Assembly (NCBI RefSeq): GCF_024648885.1
Contig: NZ_JANBBF010000002.1
Coordinates: 1 to 64,000 of the forward strand
Origin: Prauserella salsuginis
Lineage (GTDB): Bacteria; Actinomycetota; Actinomycetes; Mycobacteriales; Pseudonocardiaceae
DNA: 64,000 nt
Direction of reading: 5' to 3'
The notes beneath the pieces were generated by a model, which was not told where the DNA came from, did not search any database, and worked only from the letters and a program-made list of their open reading frames with translations. Within the stretch, counting starts at the first letter, position 1. Each line of letters opens with the position of its first letter. Both the position numbers and the translations under genes were made by a program. Positions 51,846 to 61,612 of the stretch are shown here, one piece after another.

Positions 51846-53164
51846 GACCGCTTCCTCTTCCCGGTCGGGGTGCCCTTGCCTGCCGTACTCTTCCCCGTCG
51901 GGGTCCCCGACCGTCGCGGCCGCTGGTCGCGACCGCGGTTACGGTCGCGCGCCTTCTGGTTGCGGGCGGGGACGGACGCCGCGGCGGCGACCGCCTTCTC
52001 CTTCCGCAGCTCGGTCTCGAGCTGGGCGTCGTCACCCGGGTCGAAGTAGTCGTCCGGGTCGACGCCCTCGGCGGCCGCCCCTGCCTGGGCGGCGCCTGCC
52101 CGCTCGGCGCGGCGCTCGGCGACGCGCTCGGCCTGTTCGCGGTACTTGGGCTCACGCATCTTGAAGGTCACGAGCAACGGCGTCGCCAGCAGCACCGACG
52201 AGACGACACCGGCGAGCATGCCGGTCAGCTGCACCAGCGCCAGGTCCTGCAGCGTGCCTGTGCCGAGCAGGAGGTAACCGATCACCATGAGCCCCAGCAC
52301 GGGGAGCAGCGCGATGATCGACGTGTTGATCGACCGCATCAGTGTCTGGTTGAGCGCCAGGTTGGCGGCCTCGGCGTAGGTCCGCCGGGTCAGGTTGAGC
52401 AGCCCGCGGGTGTTCTCCTTGACCTTGTCGAACACCACGACGGTGTCGTACAGCGAGAACCCGAGGATCGTCAGCAGACCGATCACGGTCGCGGGCGTCA
52501 CCTCGAACCCGACCAGCGAGTACACACCGGCCGTCACGACGATGTCGTGGAGCAACGTGATGATCGCCGATACAGCCATCCACTTCTCGAAGTAGATGAC
52601 CAGGAAGACCGTCACCAGCACCAGGAACACGGCCAGCGCGATGAGGGCCTGCTTGGAGATCTCACCGCCCCACGACGCACTCACCCCGCTGTCGCTGATC
52701 ACCGCACCGCTGGGCTGACCGTTCGCCGCCAGCGGCCGGAACTCGTCGAACAACGCCTGCTTGGCATCGGCGACCTGGCCCGGATCCAGCGAGCTCAGCC
52801 GTACCTGAACGGCCGCGGAGTCGCCGACACCGACGACCTGCGCTTCCGATGCGGACACACCGGTCGCCTCGCTGACGACGGCCTTGGCCTCGTCCTCGTC
52901 GATCGGACCGGCCGCGCCCTGGGCGGGCAGCTGGATCTGGGTGCCGCCTTCGAACTCGATGCCCAGGTTGAAGCCCTTCACCCCGAGCGAACCGGCGCAC
53001 ACGAGGATCAGCAGCGCGAACGCCGCGAACCACCGCTTGCGGTGACCGACGATGTCGAAGGCGCCGGTGCCGGTGTAGAGCCGCTGGAACAGCGACGTCT
53101 TCGCGTCGCCGGAGCCGCCCGGCTCGGCGGCCGGCGCGGTGTTGGCGCTGTTGCCCTCGGACAC
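51842..53164 (-). CDS. secF: Protein translocase subunit SecF
   Basis: Membrane subunit that, with SecD, uses proton motive force to aid late export. The 440-residue protein has a soluble N-terminus, first membrane helix near 45-63, the GIEFEGGTQIQL signature, an external domain and five further helices with TVIGLLTILGFSLYDTVVVFDKV and RSINTSIIALLPVLGL. A long basic Arg/Lys/Ala tail of about 110 residues, ending KGTPTGKRKRS, is cytoplasmic. It starts 1 nt after secD. Confidence 0.96.
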   Translation of the reverse strand: MSEGNSANTAPAAEPGGSGDAKTSLFQRLYTGTGAFDIVGHRKRWFAAFALLILVCAGSLGVKGFNLGIEFEGGTQIQLPAQGAAGPIDEDEAKAVVSEATGVSASEAQVVGVGDSAAVQVRLSSLDPGQVADAKQALFDEFRPLAANGQPSGAVISDSGVSASWGGEISKQALIALAVFLVLVTVFLVIYFEKWMAVSAIITLLHDIVVTAGVYSLVGFEVTPATVIGLLTILGFSLYDTVVVFDKVKENTRGLLNLTRRTYAEAANLALNQTLMRSINTSIIALLPVLGLMVIGYLLLGTGTLQDLALVQLTGMLAGVVSSVLLATPLLVTFKMREPKYREQAERVAERRAERAGAAQAGAAAEGVDPDDYFDPGDDAQLETELRKEKAVAAAASVPARNQKARDRNRGRDQRPRRSGTPTGKSTAGKGTPTGKRKRS

Positions 53165-53165
53165 G

Positions 53166-54911
53166 TCAGGCCCCCTTCGTGTTCGTCGCGGCCTTCGCCT
53201 GGCTGATGTGGACGCCGCCGCGCCGCTGACTGCCGAGGCGCTGCACGGTGCCGAGGCCCGACAGCTTCGGACTGGACAGCTTCTTCGACCGCGACACCAT
53301 CGCCACCAGCGGGTGCGTCACGAGGAACACCACGATCAGGTCGAGCACGGTGGACATACCGAGCGTGAACGCGAACCCGCGGACCTCGCCGACAGCCAGG
53401 GCGTACAGCACACCCGCACACAGGAACATGATCGCGTCGGAGGCGAGGATCGTCCGGCGGGCACGGACCCAGGCTCGCGGCACCGCCGATCTGAACGTCT
53501 TGGCATCACGCATCTCGTCCTTGATGCGTTCGAAGTAGACGACGAACGAGTCCGCGGTGACACCGATGGCGATGATGAACCCGGCGACACCTGCGAGGTC
53601 GAGCGTGAACCCGATCCAGCGGCCGAGCAGCACCAGTACGGCGTAGACGATCGTCGCCGACAGCGCCAGCGACAGCACCGTGAGCACACCGAGCATGCGG
53701 TAGTACAACAGGCAGTAGACGAACACGAGCGCGATGCCGATCGCCCCGGCGATCAGGCCCGCTTCCAGCGAGGCCAGGCCGAGTGTCGGCGACACGGTCG
53801 TGGCGTCCGATGACTCGAACGACAGCGGCAGCGAACCGTACTTGAGGATGTCGGCGAGGTTCCGCGCCTCGTCCTCGGTGAACTCACCGCTGATCTGCGT
53901 CTGCCCATTGGGAATCGGCTCGTTGATCGTCGGGGCCGACACCACTCGGCTGTCGAGCACGAAGGCGGCGTTGGCGCCGGTGTTCTGCGCGGTGTAGTCC
54001 GCCCAGGTCTCCCGGCCCTCACCCTTGAACTGCAGGTTGACCAGCCAGCCTCCCTGCTGTGGGTCGAACTGGGCCGAGGCGTCGTCGACCTGTGTGCCCT
54101 CGAGGAAAACCGGGCTCAGTACGTACTTCTCCGTGCCCGCCTCGTTGCAGGTGACCAGTGGCTGGTTCGGGTCGTCGTTGCCGACCAGGGGATCGTTGCC
54201 CGAACACGTCAGGCTCGCCATCGCCTGCTGCTGCAACTGCATGGCCTGCTGGGACGCACCCTGCTGAGGATTGCGGCCCGGGTCCAGGGCGGGGTTCTGG
54301 CGGACCTGCTTGGCCTCGCGGATCTCGCGGGCGACGTCCTCGTCGGACTGGGGCTGGCTGCCGCCACCGCCCTGTGGGCTCCCGGCTGCATCCGGGGAGT
54401 CGCCCTGCCCGGACTGGCCGTCCTGCTGGCCCTGGCCGTTCTGCTGGTTCTGGCCGTTCTGACCTTGTTGGCCGTCCTGCTGGCCGTTCTGGCCTTGCTG
54501 ACCGTTCTGCCCCTGCTGGCCCTGTTGCTGGACCGGCTGGGCGTTGATCACCGTGCGGAAGCCGAGCTTGGCGGTACGGCCGAGGTTCTTGGCCTGCTCG
54601 CCCTCCTCGCCGGGAACCGTGATGACAACATTGCTGCCGTCGAGCACCACCTCGGCGCCACTGACACCGATCCCGTTGACACGGGTCTCGATGATCTGAC
54701 GCGCCTGGTCGAGCTGGTCCTGCGACGGCTCCTGACCGTCGGGAGTGCGTGCGGTCAAGGTGACCCGGGTACCGCCCTGAAGATCGATCCCCAGTTTCGG
54801 CGTCGGCTCGCGGTCACCGGTGAGGAACACCAGTGAATAGAGCGCGACGACGATGAGGACGAAAATGCTCAGATAGCGTCCCGGGCGGATCGTCCCGGCC
54901 GGTGGTGCCAC
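53166..54911 (-). CDS. secD: Protein translocase subunit SecD with Gln/Gly-rich insert
   Basis: Partner of SecF. The 581-residue protein has the first helix at about 12-30, LGIDLQGGTRVTL, and five C-terminal helices with GVAGFIIAIGVTADSFVVYFERIKDEMRD. The external P1 domain is interrupted at about residues 127-190 by a run of Gln, Gly and Asn (repeated QGQNGQ), then Ser/Gly/Pro. Such an insert is expected to be disordered and outside the membrane. The GTG at 54911 is used. The 208-nt gap to yajC shows no gene. Confidence 0.96.
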   Translation of the reverse strand: MAPPAGTIRPGRYLSIFVLIVVALYSLVFLTGDREPTPKLGIDLQGGTRVTLTARTPDGQEPSQDQLDQARQIIETRVNGIGVSGAEVVLDGSNVVITVPGEEGEQAKNLGRTAKLGFRTVINAQPVQQQGQQGQNGQQGQNGQQDGQQGQNGQNQQNGQGQQDGQSGQGDSPDAAGSPQGGGGSQPQSDEDVAREIREAKQVRQNPALDPGRNPQQGASQQAMQLQQQAMASLTCSGNDPLVGNDDPNQPLVTCNEAGTEKYVLSPVFLEGTQVDDASAQFDPQQGGWLVNLQFKGEGRETWADYTAQNTGANAAFVLDSRVVSAPTINEPIPNGQTQISGEFTEDEARNLADILKYGSLPLSFESSDATTVSPTLGLASLEAGLIAGAIGIALVFVYCLLYYRMLGVLTVLSLALSATIVYAVLVLLGRWIGFTLDLAGVAGFIIAIGVTADSFVVYFERIKDEMRDAKTFRSAVPRAWVRARRTILASDAIMFLCAGVLYALAVGEVRGFAFTLGMSTVLDLIVVFLVTHPLVAMVSRSKKLSSPKLSGLGTVQRLGSQRRGGVHISQAKAATNTKGA

Positions 54912-55119
54912 GTCGGTGGTTCTCCTCGAAGATGTTCAGCGGCTTGCGATGAGTCCGGAAAGTGCGCAGCGTGAGCATCGATCAGCGATGAAAGGCCGTT
55001 CAACGCGAACGCACGCAGCACCGAGACACTACTCGGCGCTGCGTGAACGCTGCGTGCAAAGCCGCGAATTCATGCCGCCGATCCGGTGAAGAAACGACGG
55101 ACGTCGCAGGTTCCTTGCC

Positions 55120-55518
55120 TTACTTCTTGTGCTCGAGCGGCTCCGCGACCTGGGCCGTCGTCACCGACTCGGACTCCGAGTCCGACGTAACGGTCGCCGA
55201 CTCGTCGGCGGCGTCCTCGTCGGCCGAGTCCTCATCCTCGACGTCGTCCGCCGCCACCGGGTCGATGCGCTCGCGGATGGCCTGACGCAGCCAGGTCGTC
55301 ACGACACCGTCGGCGATCTCGAGGTCGATCGTGCTCTCGTCGGTCGCGTCCGCAACCGTCGCGTACATACCCGACGTGGTCATCACACGGTCGCCGGGAC
55401 CAAGGCTGCTCTGCAGCTCCTGCTGCTGCGCCATCGCCTTCTTCTGCTTGCGCGTACCCATGATCAGCGGGACCGCGAGCACGAGCATGAGCAGGAGCGG
55501 CAGCAAAAGGCCTTCCAT
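55120..55518 (-). CDS. yajC: Preprotein translocase accessory subunit YajC
   Basis: Small membrane protein of the SecDF-YajC complex. The 132-residue protein starts MEGLLLPLLLMLVLAVPLIM, a single helix, then RKQKKAMAQQQELQSSLGPGD and GMYATVADATDESTIDLEIADG, the conserved beta barrel, and ends in an acidic Asp/Glu/Ser tail. ATG 55518 is chosen for its GGAG site; in-frame codons further upstream are not homologous. It lies ahead of secD. Confidence 0.93.
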   Translation of the reverse strand: MEGLLLPLLLMLVLAVPLIMGTRKQKKAMAQQQELQSSLGPGDRVMTTSGMYATVADATDESTIDLEIADGVVTTWLRQAIRERIDPVAADDVEDEDSADEDAADESATVTSDSESESVTTAQVAEPLEHKK

Positions 55519-55646
55519 GGTTCTCCATTCGCCGGACGTCTCTCCGCCTTGCGGTACGTCCACGTTTGTCTGGATGTGCTCTTGCGAGTGTGCCAGGTAA
55601 CGCCGCCCGGACGAGCGACCCCCTGCCACCGCACCCCGGCAACGTT

Positions 55647-56798
55647 TCAGTCGAACAGGGTCGGCGCACCGGCGTCAACCCCGGCCGCATCCGACGGCGG
55701 CGCCAGGCCAAGGTGCTCCCAGGCGGCCGCCGTAGCGATCCGGCCGCGCGGGGTACGCGCGAGCATACCGGCACGGACGAGATACGGCTCACAGACCTCT
55801 TCCACGGTCGTCGGCTCCTCGCCGACCGCCACCGCGAGGGTCGAGACCCCGACCGGACCGCCTCCGAACGAGCGGACGAGCGCGCCGAGCACCTCCCGGT
55901 CGAGCCGGTCGAGGCCGAGCTGGTCGACGTCGTACACCTCGAGCGCCGCCCGTACCACCGACAGCGTCGCCTGACCGTCCGCACGCACCTCGGCGTAGTC
56001 GCGCACCCTCCGCAGCAACCGGTTCGCGATCCGCGGCGTGCCACGGGACCGGTGGGCGATCTCGGCGCGGCCCGCGTCGTCGATCGTGATGTCCAGCAGC
56101 GCAGCCGACCGTTCGATCACGTGACCGAGTTCGTCGGGCGTGTAGAACTCCATCTGCCCGGTGAAGCCGAACCGGTCCCGCAGCGGGCCGGTGAGCGCGC
56201 CCGAGCGGGTGGTCGCGCCGACCAGGGTGAACGGTGCGACCTCGAGCGGAATGCTCGTCGCGCCCGGCCCCTTGCCGACGACCACGTCGACGCGGAAATC
56301 CTCCATCGCCAGATACAGCATCTCCTCCGCGGGCCGGGCGATGCGGTGGATCTCGTCGATGAACAGCACATCGCCCTCGGCGAGGTTCGACAGCATCGCG
56401 GCGAGATCGCCCGCCCGCTCCAGCGCAGGACCCGAGGTGATGCGGATCGCCGCGCCCAGCTCGGCTGCGACGATCATCGCCAGGCTCGTCTTACCCAGGC
56501 CGGGCGGGCCGGACAACAGCACGTGATCCGGTGGCACCCCGCGCTTGCGGGCACTCTCGAGAACGAGCTCGAGCTGTTCACGCACGCGCGGCTGACCGAC
56601 GAAGTCGCCGAGCTTCTTCGGCCGCAGCGCAGTTTCCACCTCGCGGTCGCCCGCCTGCGGGAACGCCGAGAGCGCCGCCTCGGCCGCGGCATCGGCGAAG
56701 CCGCCAGCCGCAGCGCCGTCGAGCCCGGTGCCGCCGTCGAGCCCTGCACGGCCGTCGGAGCCCGCGTCGCCGAAGTCGGTCATGTCCTCATCGTGCAT
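55647..56798 (-). CDS. ruvB: Holliday junction branch migration ATPase RuvB
   Basis: AAA+ motor of the RuvABC resolvasome. The 383-residue protein has [13 protein letters not shown], Walker [13 protein letters not shown], Walker [12 protein letters not shown], sensor [20 protein letters not shown] and the winged-helix C-terminus ([39 protein letters not shown]). The N-terminus is extended by about 45 Gly/Ala/Asp residues. It starts 9 nt past ruvA. Confidence 0.97.
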   Translation of the reverse strand: MHDEDMTDFGDAGSDGRAGLDGGTGLDGAAAGGFADAAAEAALSAFPQAGDREVETALRPKKLGDFVGQPRVREQLELVLESARKRGVPPDHVLLSGPPGLGKTSLAMIVAAELGAAIRITSGPALERAGDLAAMLSNLAEGDVLFIDEIHRIARPAEEMLYLAMEDFRVDVVVGKGPGATSIPLEVAPFTLVGATTRSGALTGPLRDRFGFTGQMEFYTPDELGHVIERSAALLDITIDDAGRAEIAHRSRGTPRIANRLLRRVRDYAEVRADGQATLSVVRAALEVYDVDQLGLDRLDREVLGALVRSFGGGPVGVSTLAVAVGEEPTTVEEVCEPYLVRAGMLARTPRGRIATAAAWEHLGLAPPSDAAGVDAGAPTLFD

Positions 56799-56807
56799 GG
56801 CGGCCGG

Positions 56808-57407
56808 TCAGCGTTTCGTGCCGAGGGTGGTGAGCGCGGCGCGCAGCAGGGCGGAGGTGTCCGCGCCGGCGTGGTCGGCTGCGACCTTCTCCACCGCCTG
56901 CTCGGCCTGCTTCTGCGCGAACCCGAGCCCGATGAGCGCCTCGACGACCTCGGCGCGCGCAGCCCCGGCGGCGGGCGCGGCGCCGGCTCCGCCGTCGGCC
57001 GGATCCGCGGCGAGCACCTTGTCCCGCAATTCGAGCGTGAGGCGCTCGGCTCCCTTGCGGCCGATGCCGGGCACCTGGGTGAGCGTCGTGATGTTGCCGT
57101 CGGCCAGCGCGGTGCGAAGCTGATCCGGATCGAGCACGGCCAGCGCGGCGAGCGCCAGGCGCGGGCCGATGCCCGACACGGTCTGCAACAGGCCGAACAG
57201 GTCACGCGCCTCGGTGTCGGCGAACCCGAACAGGGTCAGCGAGTCCTCCCGCACCACGAGCGAGGTCGCCAGCCGGGCCTCGTCACCGCGGCGGAGGGTG
57301 GCCAGTGTCGACGGTGTGGCCTGTACCGCGAGGCCCACTCCCCCGACCTCGACCACGACGTGGTCGAGACCGATCGACAGAACCTCACCTTTCACCGAGG
57401 AAATCAC
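56808..57407 (-). CDS. ruvA: Holliday junction DNA helicase subunit RuvA
   Basis: Tetramer that holds the four-way junction. The 199-residue protein has the N-terminal OB fold ([20 protein letters not shown]), two helix-hairpin-helix motifs ([39 protein letters not shown]), an Ala-rich linker and domain III ([20 protein letters not shown]). It overlaps ruvC by 4 nt. Confidence 0.97.
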   Translation of the reverse strand: MISSVKGEVLSIGLDHVVVEVGGVGLAVQATPSTLATLRRGDEARLATSLVVREDSLTLFGFADTEARDLFGLLQTVSGIGPRLALAALAVLDPDQLRTALADGNITTLTQVPGIGRKGAERLTLELRDKVLAADPADGGAGAAPAAGAARAEVVEALIGLGFAQKQAEQAVEKVAADHAGADTSALLRAALTTLGTKR

Positions 57408-58015
57408 CGGCGCGTGTCCCTTCCGCTGTTAGTGTCGCCGGCCGCTCTGCGGGTCTTGTCCTTCGCCGCGGCAGCGAGTTTCGCCTTGTGGGTGCGCGCC
57501 AGCTCCGCCGCCCGCGCCTCCGCCTCGGCCAGCCGCTTGCGCATCGGCTCGCGCCACAGGTGGCAGATGGCCAGCGCCAGCGCATCCGCGGCGTCGGCGG
57601 GTTTCGGCTGCGACTCGAGCTTCAGCAGCCGCGTCACCATACCGGTGACCTGGGCCTTGTCGGCCCGGCCCGACCCGGTGACGGCGGCCTTCACCTCGCT
57701 CGGCGTGTGGAACACGACGGGCAGCCCCCTGCGCGCCGCGTTCAGCGCAACGACACCCCCCGCCTGCGCGGTGCCCATCACCGTGCGGACGTTGTGCTGG
57801 CTGAACACGCGCTCGACGGCGACCGCCTCGGGCCGGTGCACGTCCAGCCAGTGCTCGACCGCGTCGGAGATCCGCAGCAGCCGCGTCGACAACTCGGCGT
57901 CCGCGGGCGTGCGCACCACGTCGACGGCCACACAGGTCACCGACCGGCCGAGTCCACCGTCGACGACGCCGAGCCCGCACCGGGTCAGCCCGGGATCCAC
58001 ACCGAGCACGCGCAC
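57404..58015 (-). CDS. ruvC: Crossover junction endodeoxyribonuclease RuvC
   Basis: Cuts Holliday junctions symmetrically. The 203-residue protein starts [19 protein letters not shown] with the first catalytic Asp; the Glu is in [19 protein letters not shown] and the late acids in [18 protein letters not shown] 58015 is favoured over ATG 58039 because GGGGGAGACAG lies directly upstream of the GTG. The C-terminal 35 residues are a basic Lys/Arg/Ala tail. It heads the ruvC-ruvA-ruvB run. Confidence 0.96.
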   Translation of the reverse strand: MRVLGVDPGLTRCGLGVVDGGLGRSVTCVAVDVVRTPADAELSTRLLRISDAVEHWLDVHRPEAVAVERVFSQHNVRTVMGTAQAGGVVALNAARRGLPVVFHTPSEVKAAVTGSGRADKAQVTGMVTRLLKLESQPKPADAADALALAICHLWREPMRKRLAEAEARAAELARTHKAKLAAAAKDKTRRAAGDTNSGRDTRR

Positions 58016-58140
58016 CTGTCTCCCCCTGTTCGGGAACATCCGTTCGAGGCCGTCAGATTACCGGCGGCGCCGCGACCGGCCCCGCAGGCGCGCCGGGCGA
58101 ACGTCCCGCACGCAGTGGACCGTTCAGGGACCGTCGACAC

Positions 58141-58677
58141 TCAGGGTCCGTCAACGCCAGGGGTCCAGCTCTCGGGTCCGCCGCTCTCGGTGAGCACCGG
58201 CTGCCACGAGGCGAAGCCCTCGGGTGCCGCCTCCGCCCACGGCCAGTGCCCGTCCGGCGTCGGCACGATGATCTGCACTGCGGGGAAGTCGCCCTCGGGA
58301 TAGACCACGAACGCGCTGCCGAAGAACTCCGGGTAGTGGCCCGGGTTGACGCGCTCGAACGTGACGGGAATCCCGTCGAAGAAGTCGCGGTAGAGCTCGC
58401 CGCAGTGGAACTCCTCGCCCGTGGCCGCCCGATCGACGTAGGCGTCGAGTAGTACCGGCGCCAGTTCCGGCGGCAGCCCGATCACCACGGCCTCGGGCAC
58501 GCCGTGCATAGCCCAGGCGCACACCGTGAACGCGTAGCCCGCGCCGCGTTCGTCGGCCGCCACGCTGATCACCGCGTTGCCGCGCCGTTCGGCCTCGGCG
58601 ACGATCCACTCCCTGAGTTCGTCGTCGGGGGCGGCGGTGTTCGCGGGGTCCGGCGTCTCGACACTCACGGCGTGCAT
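58141..58677 (-). CDS. DUF4262 domain protein
   Basis: A 178-residue soluble protein. RGNAVISVAADERGAGYAFT, HGVPEAVVIGLPPELAPVLL and the C-terminal VVYPEGDFPAVQIIVPTPDG...WPW region match the DUF4262 family, whose function is unknown. The ATG at 58677 is used; GTG 58668 is also possible. It sits between yebC and ruvC but is separated from yebC by a large hairpin, so it probably has its own promoter. Confidence 0.8.
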   Translation of the reverse strand: MHAVSVETPDPANTAAPDDELREWIVAEAERRGNAVISVAADERGAGYAFTVCAWAMHGVPEAVVIGLPPELAPVLLDAYVDRAATGEEFHCGELYRDFFDGIPVTFERVNPGHYPEFFGSAFVVYPEGDFPAVQIIVPTPDGHWPWAEAAPEGFASWQPVLTESGGPESWTPGVDGP

Positions 58678-58800
58678 TCTGCCGCATGCCCCCTGCCGGA
58701 TCCCACCGCCCGCACCCCGTCGACCGCACCCCGATTCCGGCGGCCACGCAGGCATCAGACAGCGACCGCGACGCCACGTGCATGACGACAGGCACCCGAC

Positions 58801-58847
58801 GACAGCGCCCGGCGGCACAGGCATCACCTGCGCCGCCGGGCGCTGTC
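58801..58847. terminator. Long hairpin downstream of yebC
   Basis: Perfect 16-bp stem GACAGCGCCCGGCGGC/GCCGCCGGGCGCTGTC continued by an inner CAGG-CATCA-CCTG. About 50 nt past the yebC stop, so probably the end of the pdxT-yebC transcript. Confidence 0.8.
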
Positions 58848-58896
58848 ACGACCCGGGGCCGCCACGGGCCTCACGAAACCCGCGAGGCGGCCACAC

Positions 58897-59649
58897 TCAG
58901 GCGGTCGCCTCGGCCATCACCTCGTCGGAGACGTCGAAGTTGGTGTAGACGTTCTGCACGTCGTCGCAGTCCTCGAGCGCGTCGATCAGCCTGAACACCT
59001 TCTTGGCGCCCTCGACGTCGAGCGGCACGTTCACCGACGGCTGGAAGCTCAGCTCGGCCGACTCGTAGTCGTAACCGGCCTCCTGAACCGCGGTGCGGAC
59101 CGCGACGAGGTCACCCGGCTCGGACACGATCTCGAAACTCTCGCCGAGGTCGTTGACCTCCTCGGCGCCCGCGTCCAGCACCGCCATGAGCACGTCGTCC
59201 TCGGACTTGTCGCCCTTGTTCATCAGCACGATGCCCTTGCGCGCGAACAGGTACGCCACCGAACCCGGGTCGGCCAGCGACCCGCCGTTGCGGCTCAGCG
59301 CGGTGCGGACCTCACCCGCGGCGCGGTTCTTGTTGTCGGTGAGGCACTCGATGAGCACGGCGACACCGTTGGAGCCGTAGCCCTCGTAGGTGATCTCCTG
59401 CCAGTCCGCGCCGCCGGCCTCCTCACCGGCGCCGCGCTTGCGCGCGCGCTCGACGTTGTCGGCGGGGACCGAGTTCTTCTTCGCCTTCTGGATGGCGTCG
59501 AACAGCGTCGGGTTCGCGTCCGGGTCGCCCCCGCCCGTACGCGCAGCGACCTCGATGTTCTTGATCAGCTTCGCGAACAGCTTGCCACGCTTGGCGTCGA
59601 GGGCGGCCTTCTTGTGCTTGGTGGTGGCCCACTTGGAGTGGCCGCTCAT
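58897..59649 (-). CDS. yebC: YebC/PmpR family protein (TACO1 homologue)
   Basis: A 250-residue protein. [50 protein letters not shown] and [22 protein letters not shown] define the family. Once called a transcription regulator, members are now linked to ribosome rescue at proline stretches, which fits a proteome with the polyproline proteins seen here. It overlaps pdxT by 4 nt and ends at a large hairpin. Confidence 0.95.
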   Translation of the reverse strand: MSGHSKWATTKHKKAALDAKRGKLFAKLIKNIEVAARTGGGDPDANPTLFDAIQKAKKNSVPADNVERARKRGAGEEAGGADWQEITYEGYGSNGVAVLIECLTDNKNRAAGEVRTALSRNGGSLADPGSVAYLFARKGIVLMNKGDKSEDDVLMAVLDAGAEEVNDLGESFEIVSEPGDLVAVRTAVQEAGYDYESAELSFQPSVNVPLDVEGAKKVFRLIDALEDCDDVQNVYTNFDVSDEVMAEATA

Positions 59650-60284
59650 CTCTCCTCCAGATCTACGTCTTCTTCCGCGATGCCCACGAACAGCCGGTGC
59701 ACCCGGTCGTCCCCGGTGAGCTCGGGGTGGAACGCCGTTGCCAGCACCCTGCCCTGACGGACGGCGACGATCCTATCGGCCGCGTCACCCGCCTCCGCGG
59801 TGTGCGGCACTCTGGCCAGCACCTCCACGTCCTCGCCCGCCTTCTCGACCCACGGCGCGCGGATGAACACGGCGTGCACCGGCTGGTCACCGGCACCGGC
59901 GACGGCGAGGTCCGCCTCGAACGAATCGACCTGCCTGCCGAAGGCGTTGCGCCGCACGACCACGTCGAGTGCGCCGAGCTGCTCCTGGTCGGGCCTGCCG
60001 TCGAGCACCGTACGGGCCAGCAGGATCATGCCGGCACACGACCCGTAGGCGGGCATGCCCGCGGCCAGGCGCTCCCGGATCGGCTCGAGCAGCCCGAAGG
60101 TCACCAGCAGCCGCGACATCGTGGTCGATTCCCCGCCGGGAAGGACCAGTCCGTCCACGCCCGCCAGCTCCTCCGGCCTGCGCACCGGCACCGCGGTGGC
60201 GCCAACGCGTTCGAGCGCACCGGCGTGCTCGCGTACGTCGCCCTGCAGGGCGAGTACACCGATCGTCGGGCGGCGGACGTTCAC
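59646..60284 (-). CDS. pdxT: Pyridoxal 5'-phosphate synthase glutaminase subunit
   Basis: Supplies ammonia to PdxS for PLP synthesis. The 212-residue class I amidotransferase has [36 protein letters not shown], the nucleophile Cys in [12 protein letters not shown] and the His-Glu pair in [17 protein letters not shown] start at 60284. It is coupled to yebC by a 4-nt overlap. Its partner pdxS lies 3 kb away instead of adjacent. The 203-nt gap between it and azlD shows no gene. Confidence 0.95.
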   Translation of the reverse strand: MNVRRPTIGVLALQGDVREHAGALERVGATAVPVRRPEELAGVDGLVLPGGESTTMSRLLVTFGLLEPIRERLAAGMPAYGSCAGMILLARTVLDGRPDQEQLGALDVVVRRNAFGRQVDSFEADLAVAGAGDQPVHAVFIRAPWVEKAGEDVEVLARVPHTAEAGDAADRIVAVRQGRVLATAFHPELTGDDRVHRLFVGIAEEDVDLEER

Positions 60285-60487
60285 GCGGATCGTTCCTCCG
60301 AACTCGTCGTTTCCGAGAGCATCACTCCGGGAGCGTCACGGAGCCGGAGCGCTGCAGGCAGTGCACCGCCCGTGGGCAGCGCTGCAGGTCGGCCGCTCGG
60401 GGTTGGTCCGTCCAGGGTACCCGCCTCGACCCCGCCACCCGGCAACTGCGGGCCGAGCGCGGCCCCGGGACCGCGGTACCGGGGCGG

Positions 60488-60811
60488 TTACGGCACGCCG
60501 AGCAGCCGGAGGCCCGCGGCGGTGGCCGCGGCGGCGACCACGACGAGCACGAACGGCGCCTTCCGCCATGCCAGGACACCGCCGACGGCCACGCCCGCGG
60601 GCCGCGCCACGCCGGCGAACTCGCCGTCGGCGAGCAGCGCCGACGTGGCGACGAGCGCGGCGAGCAACACGACGGCGGCCGTCGCCATGAGGTGTTCGAC
60701 GCGGTCGGACAGGGTGACACGACTGCGCAGCGCGGGTCCGGCGAAGCGGAACGCGAACGTGCCGGCGCCCAGCACGACCGTGGCGATGACGAGCACGAGC
60801 GGGCTGATCAT
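60488..60811 (-). CDS. azlD: AzlD family small membrane subunit
   Basis: A 107-residue protein with three to four membrane helices (LVLVIATVVLGAGTFAFRFA, LMATAAVVLLAALVATSALL, KAPFVLVVVAAAATAAGLRL). With AzlC it forms a branched-chain amino-acid exporter in characterised systems. It overlaps azlC by 4 nt. The substrate is inferred from the family only. Confidence 0.9.
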   Translation of the reverse strand: MISPLVLVIATVVLGAGTFAFRFAGPALRSRVTLSDRVEHLMATAAVVLLAALVATSALLADGEFAGVARPAGVAVGGVLAWRKAPFVLVVVAAAATAAGLRLLGVP

Positions 60812-61536
60812 GTGGCGTCCTCCGAACGGGACTGCGGAGCGGAAGCCGGATCGCGGGGACCGTCCGGCGTGCCGCCGAGGGCGACGAGCACCCCGGCGAG
60901 CGCCAGCAGCACGGGCACGCCCGCAGGCAACAGCGGCGACGTGGCCAGGGCGATGACCACCCCCACGGCGGCGGCGAGCCGCGTCGACCGGTCCTTCAGC
61001 GACGGCAACACCAGCGCGAGCAGCACCGCGGGGAAGGCGGCGTCCAACCCGAAGGCGTCGGTGTCGGAGATGACGGTGCCGCCGAAGGCTCCCGCGACGA
61101 CCCCGACGTTCCAGCAGACGAACAGCCCGACGCCGCACGTCCAGAAGGCGGCCCGGCGCCGTTCGGCGTCCTGTTGTGCCAGAGCGAAGGCGACCGTTTC
61201 GTCGATCATCAGGTGGGCGCCGACGGCGCGCCGCACGAGTCCTCGGCCGAAGACGTCGCCGACGGCGAATCCGAACGGCACGTGCCGGGCGTTGACCAGC
61301 AGTCCGGCGAGGACGGCGGCGATCGGGTTACCACCCGAGGCGATCAGGCCCACGAACATGAACTGAGCCGCACCCGCGAACACGACCAGCGACAGGAGCA
61401 TCGGCAGCCACAGCGGCAGTCCCGACCCGACCGTGATCGCCCCGAAAGACGCGCCGACGAGTCCGTCGGCCGCGCACACCAGCACGATGTCGCGCAGCAG
61501 GCCGGGCCCGAGCCGAGTTGTTAGTGTTCGCCACAT
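60808..61536 (-). CDS. azlC: AzlC family branched-chain amino-acid exporter subunit
   Basis: A 242-residue polytopic protein. Family landmarks are GASFGAITVGSGLPLWLPML, LVVFAGAAQFMFVGLIASGG and NARHVPFGFAVGD. I place the start at ATG 61536 because AGGTGA lies 8 nt upstream; GTG 61548 and ATG 61545 are in frame but lack spacing. Its start codon lies inside one copy of a palindromic operator, and the divergent XRE-cupin gene lies 76 nt away, so repression by that regulator is likely. Confidence 0.92.
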   Translation of the reverse strand: MWRTLTTRLGPGLLRDIVLVCAADGLVGASFGAITVGSGLPLWLPMLLSLVVFAGAAQFMFVGLIASGGNPIAAVLAGLLVNARHVPFGFAVGDVFGRGLVRRAVGAHLMIDETVAFALAQQDAERRRAAFWTCGVGLFVCWNVGVVAGAFGGTVISDTDAFGLDAAFPAVLLALVLPSLKDRSTRLAAAVGVVIALATSPLLPAGVPVLLALAGVLVALGGTPDGPRDPASAPQSRSEDAT

Positions 61537-61543
61537 CGAACGC
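61524..61543. promoter_or_regulatory. azl operator, copy 1 (over the azlC start codon)
   Basis: GTGTTCG-N6-CGAACGC: the same 7-6-7 layout as copy 2 with one arm mismatch. A repressor bound here would cover the azlC start region. Confidence 0.7.
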
Positions 61544-61571
61544 ATCACCTGTCATAGTGAACAACCGTGAT

Positions 61572-61591
61572 GTGTTCGTCAAGGCGAACAC
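61572..61591. promoter_or_regulatory. azl operator, copy 2 (before the XRE-cupin gene)
   Basis: Perfect palindrome GTGTTCG-N6-CGAACAC. Centre-to-centre distance to copy 1 is 48 bp. A further half site CGAACAC lies at 61606-61612, touching the XRE-cupin start codon. The layout suggests autoregulation and joint control of azlCD by the neighbouring protein. Confidence 0.8.
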
Positions 61592-61612
61592 TTGGACCGA
61601 TGGAGCGAACAC

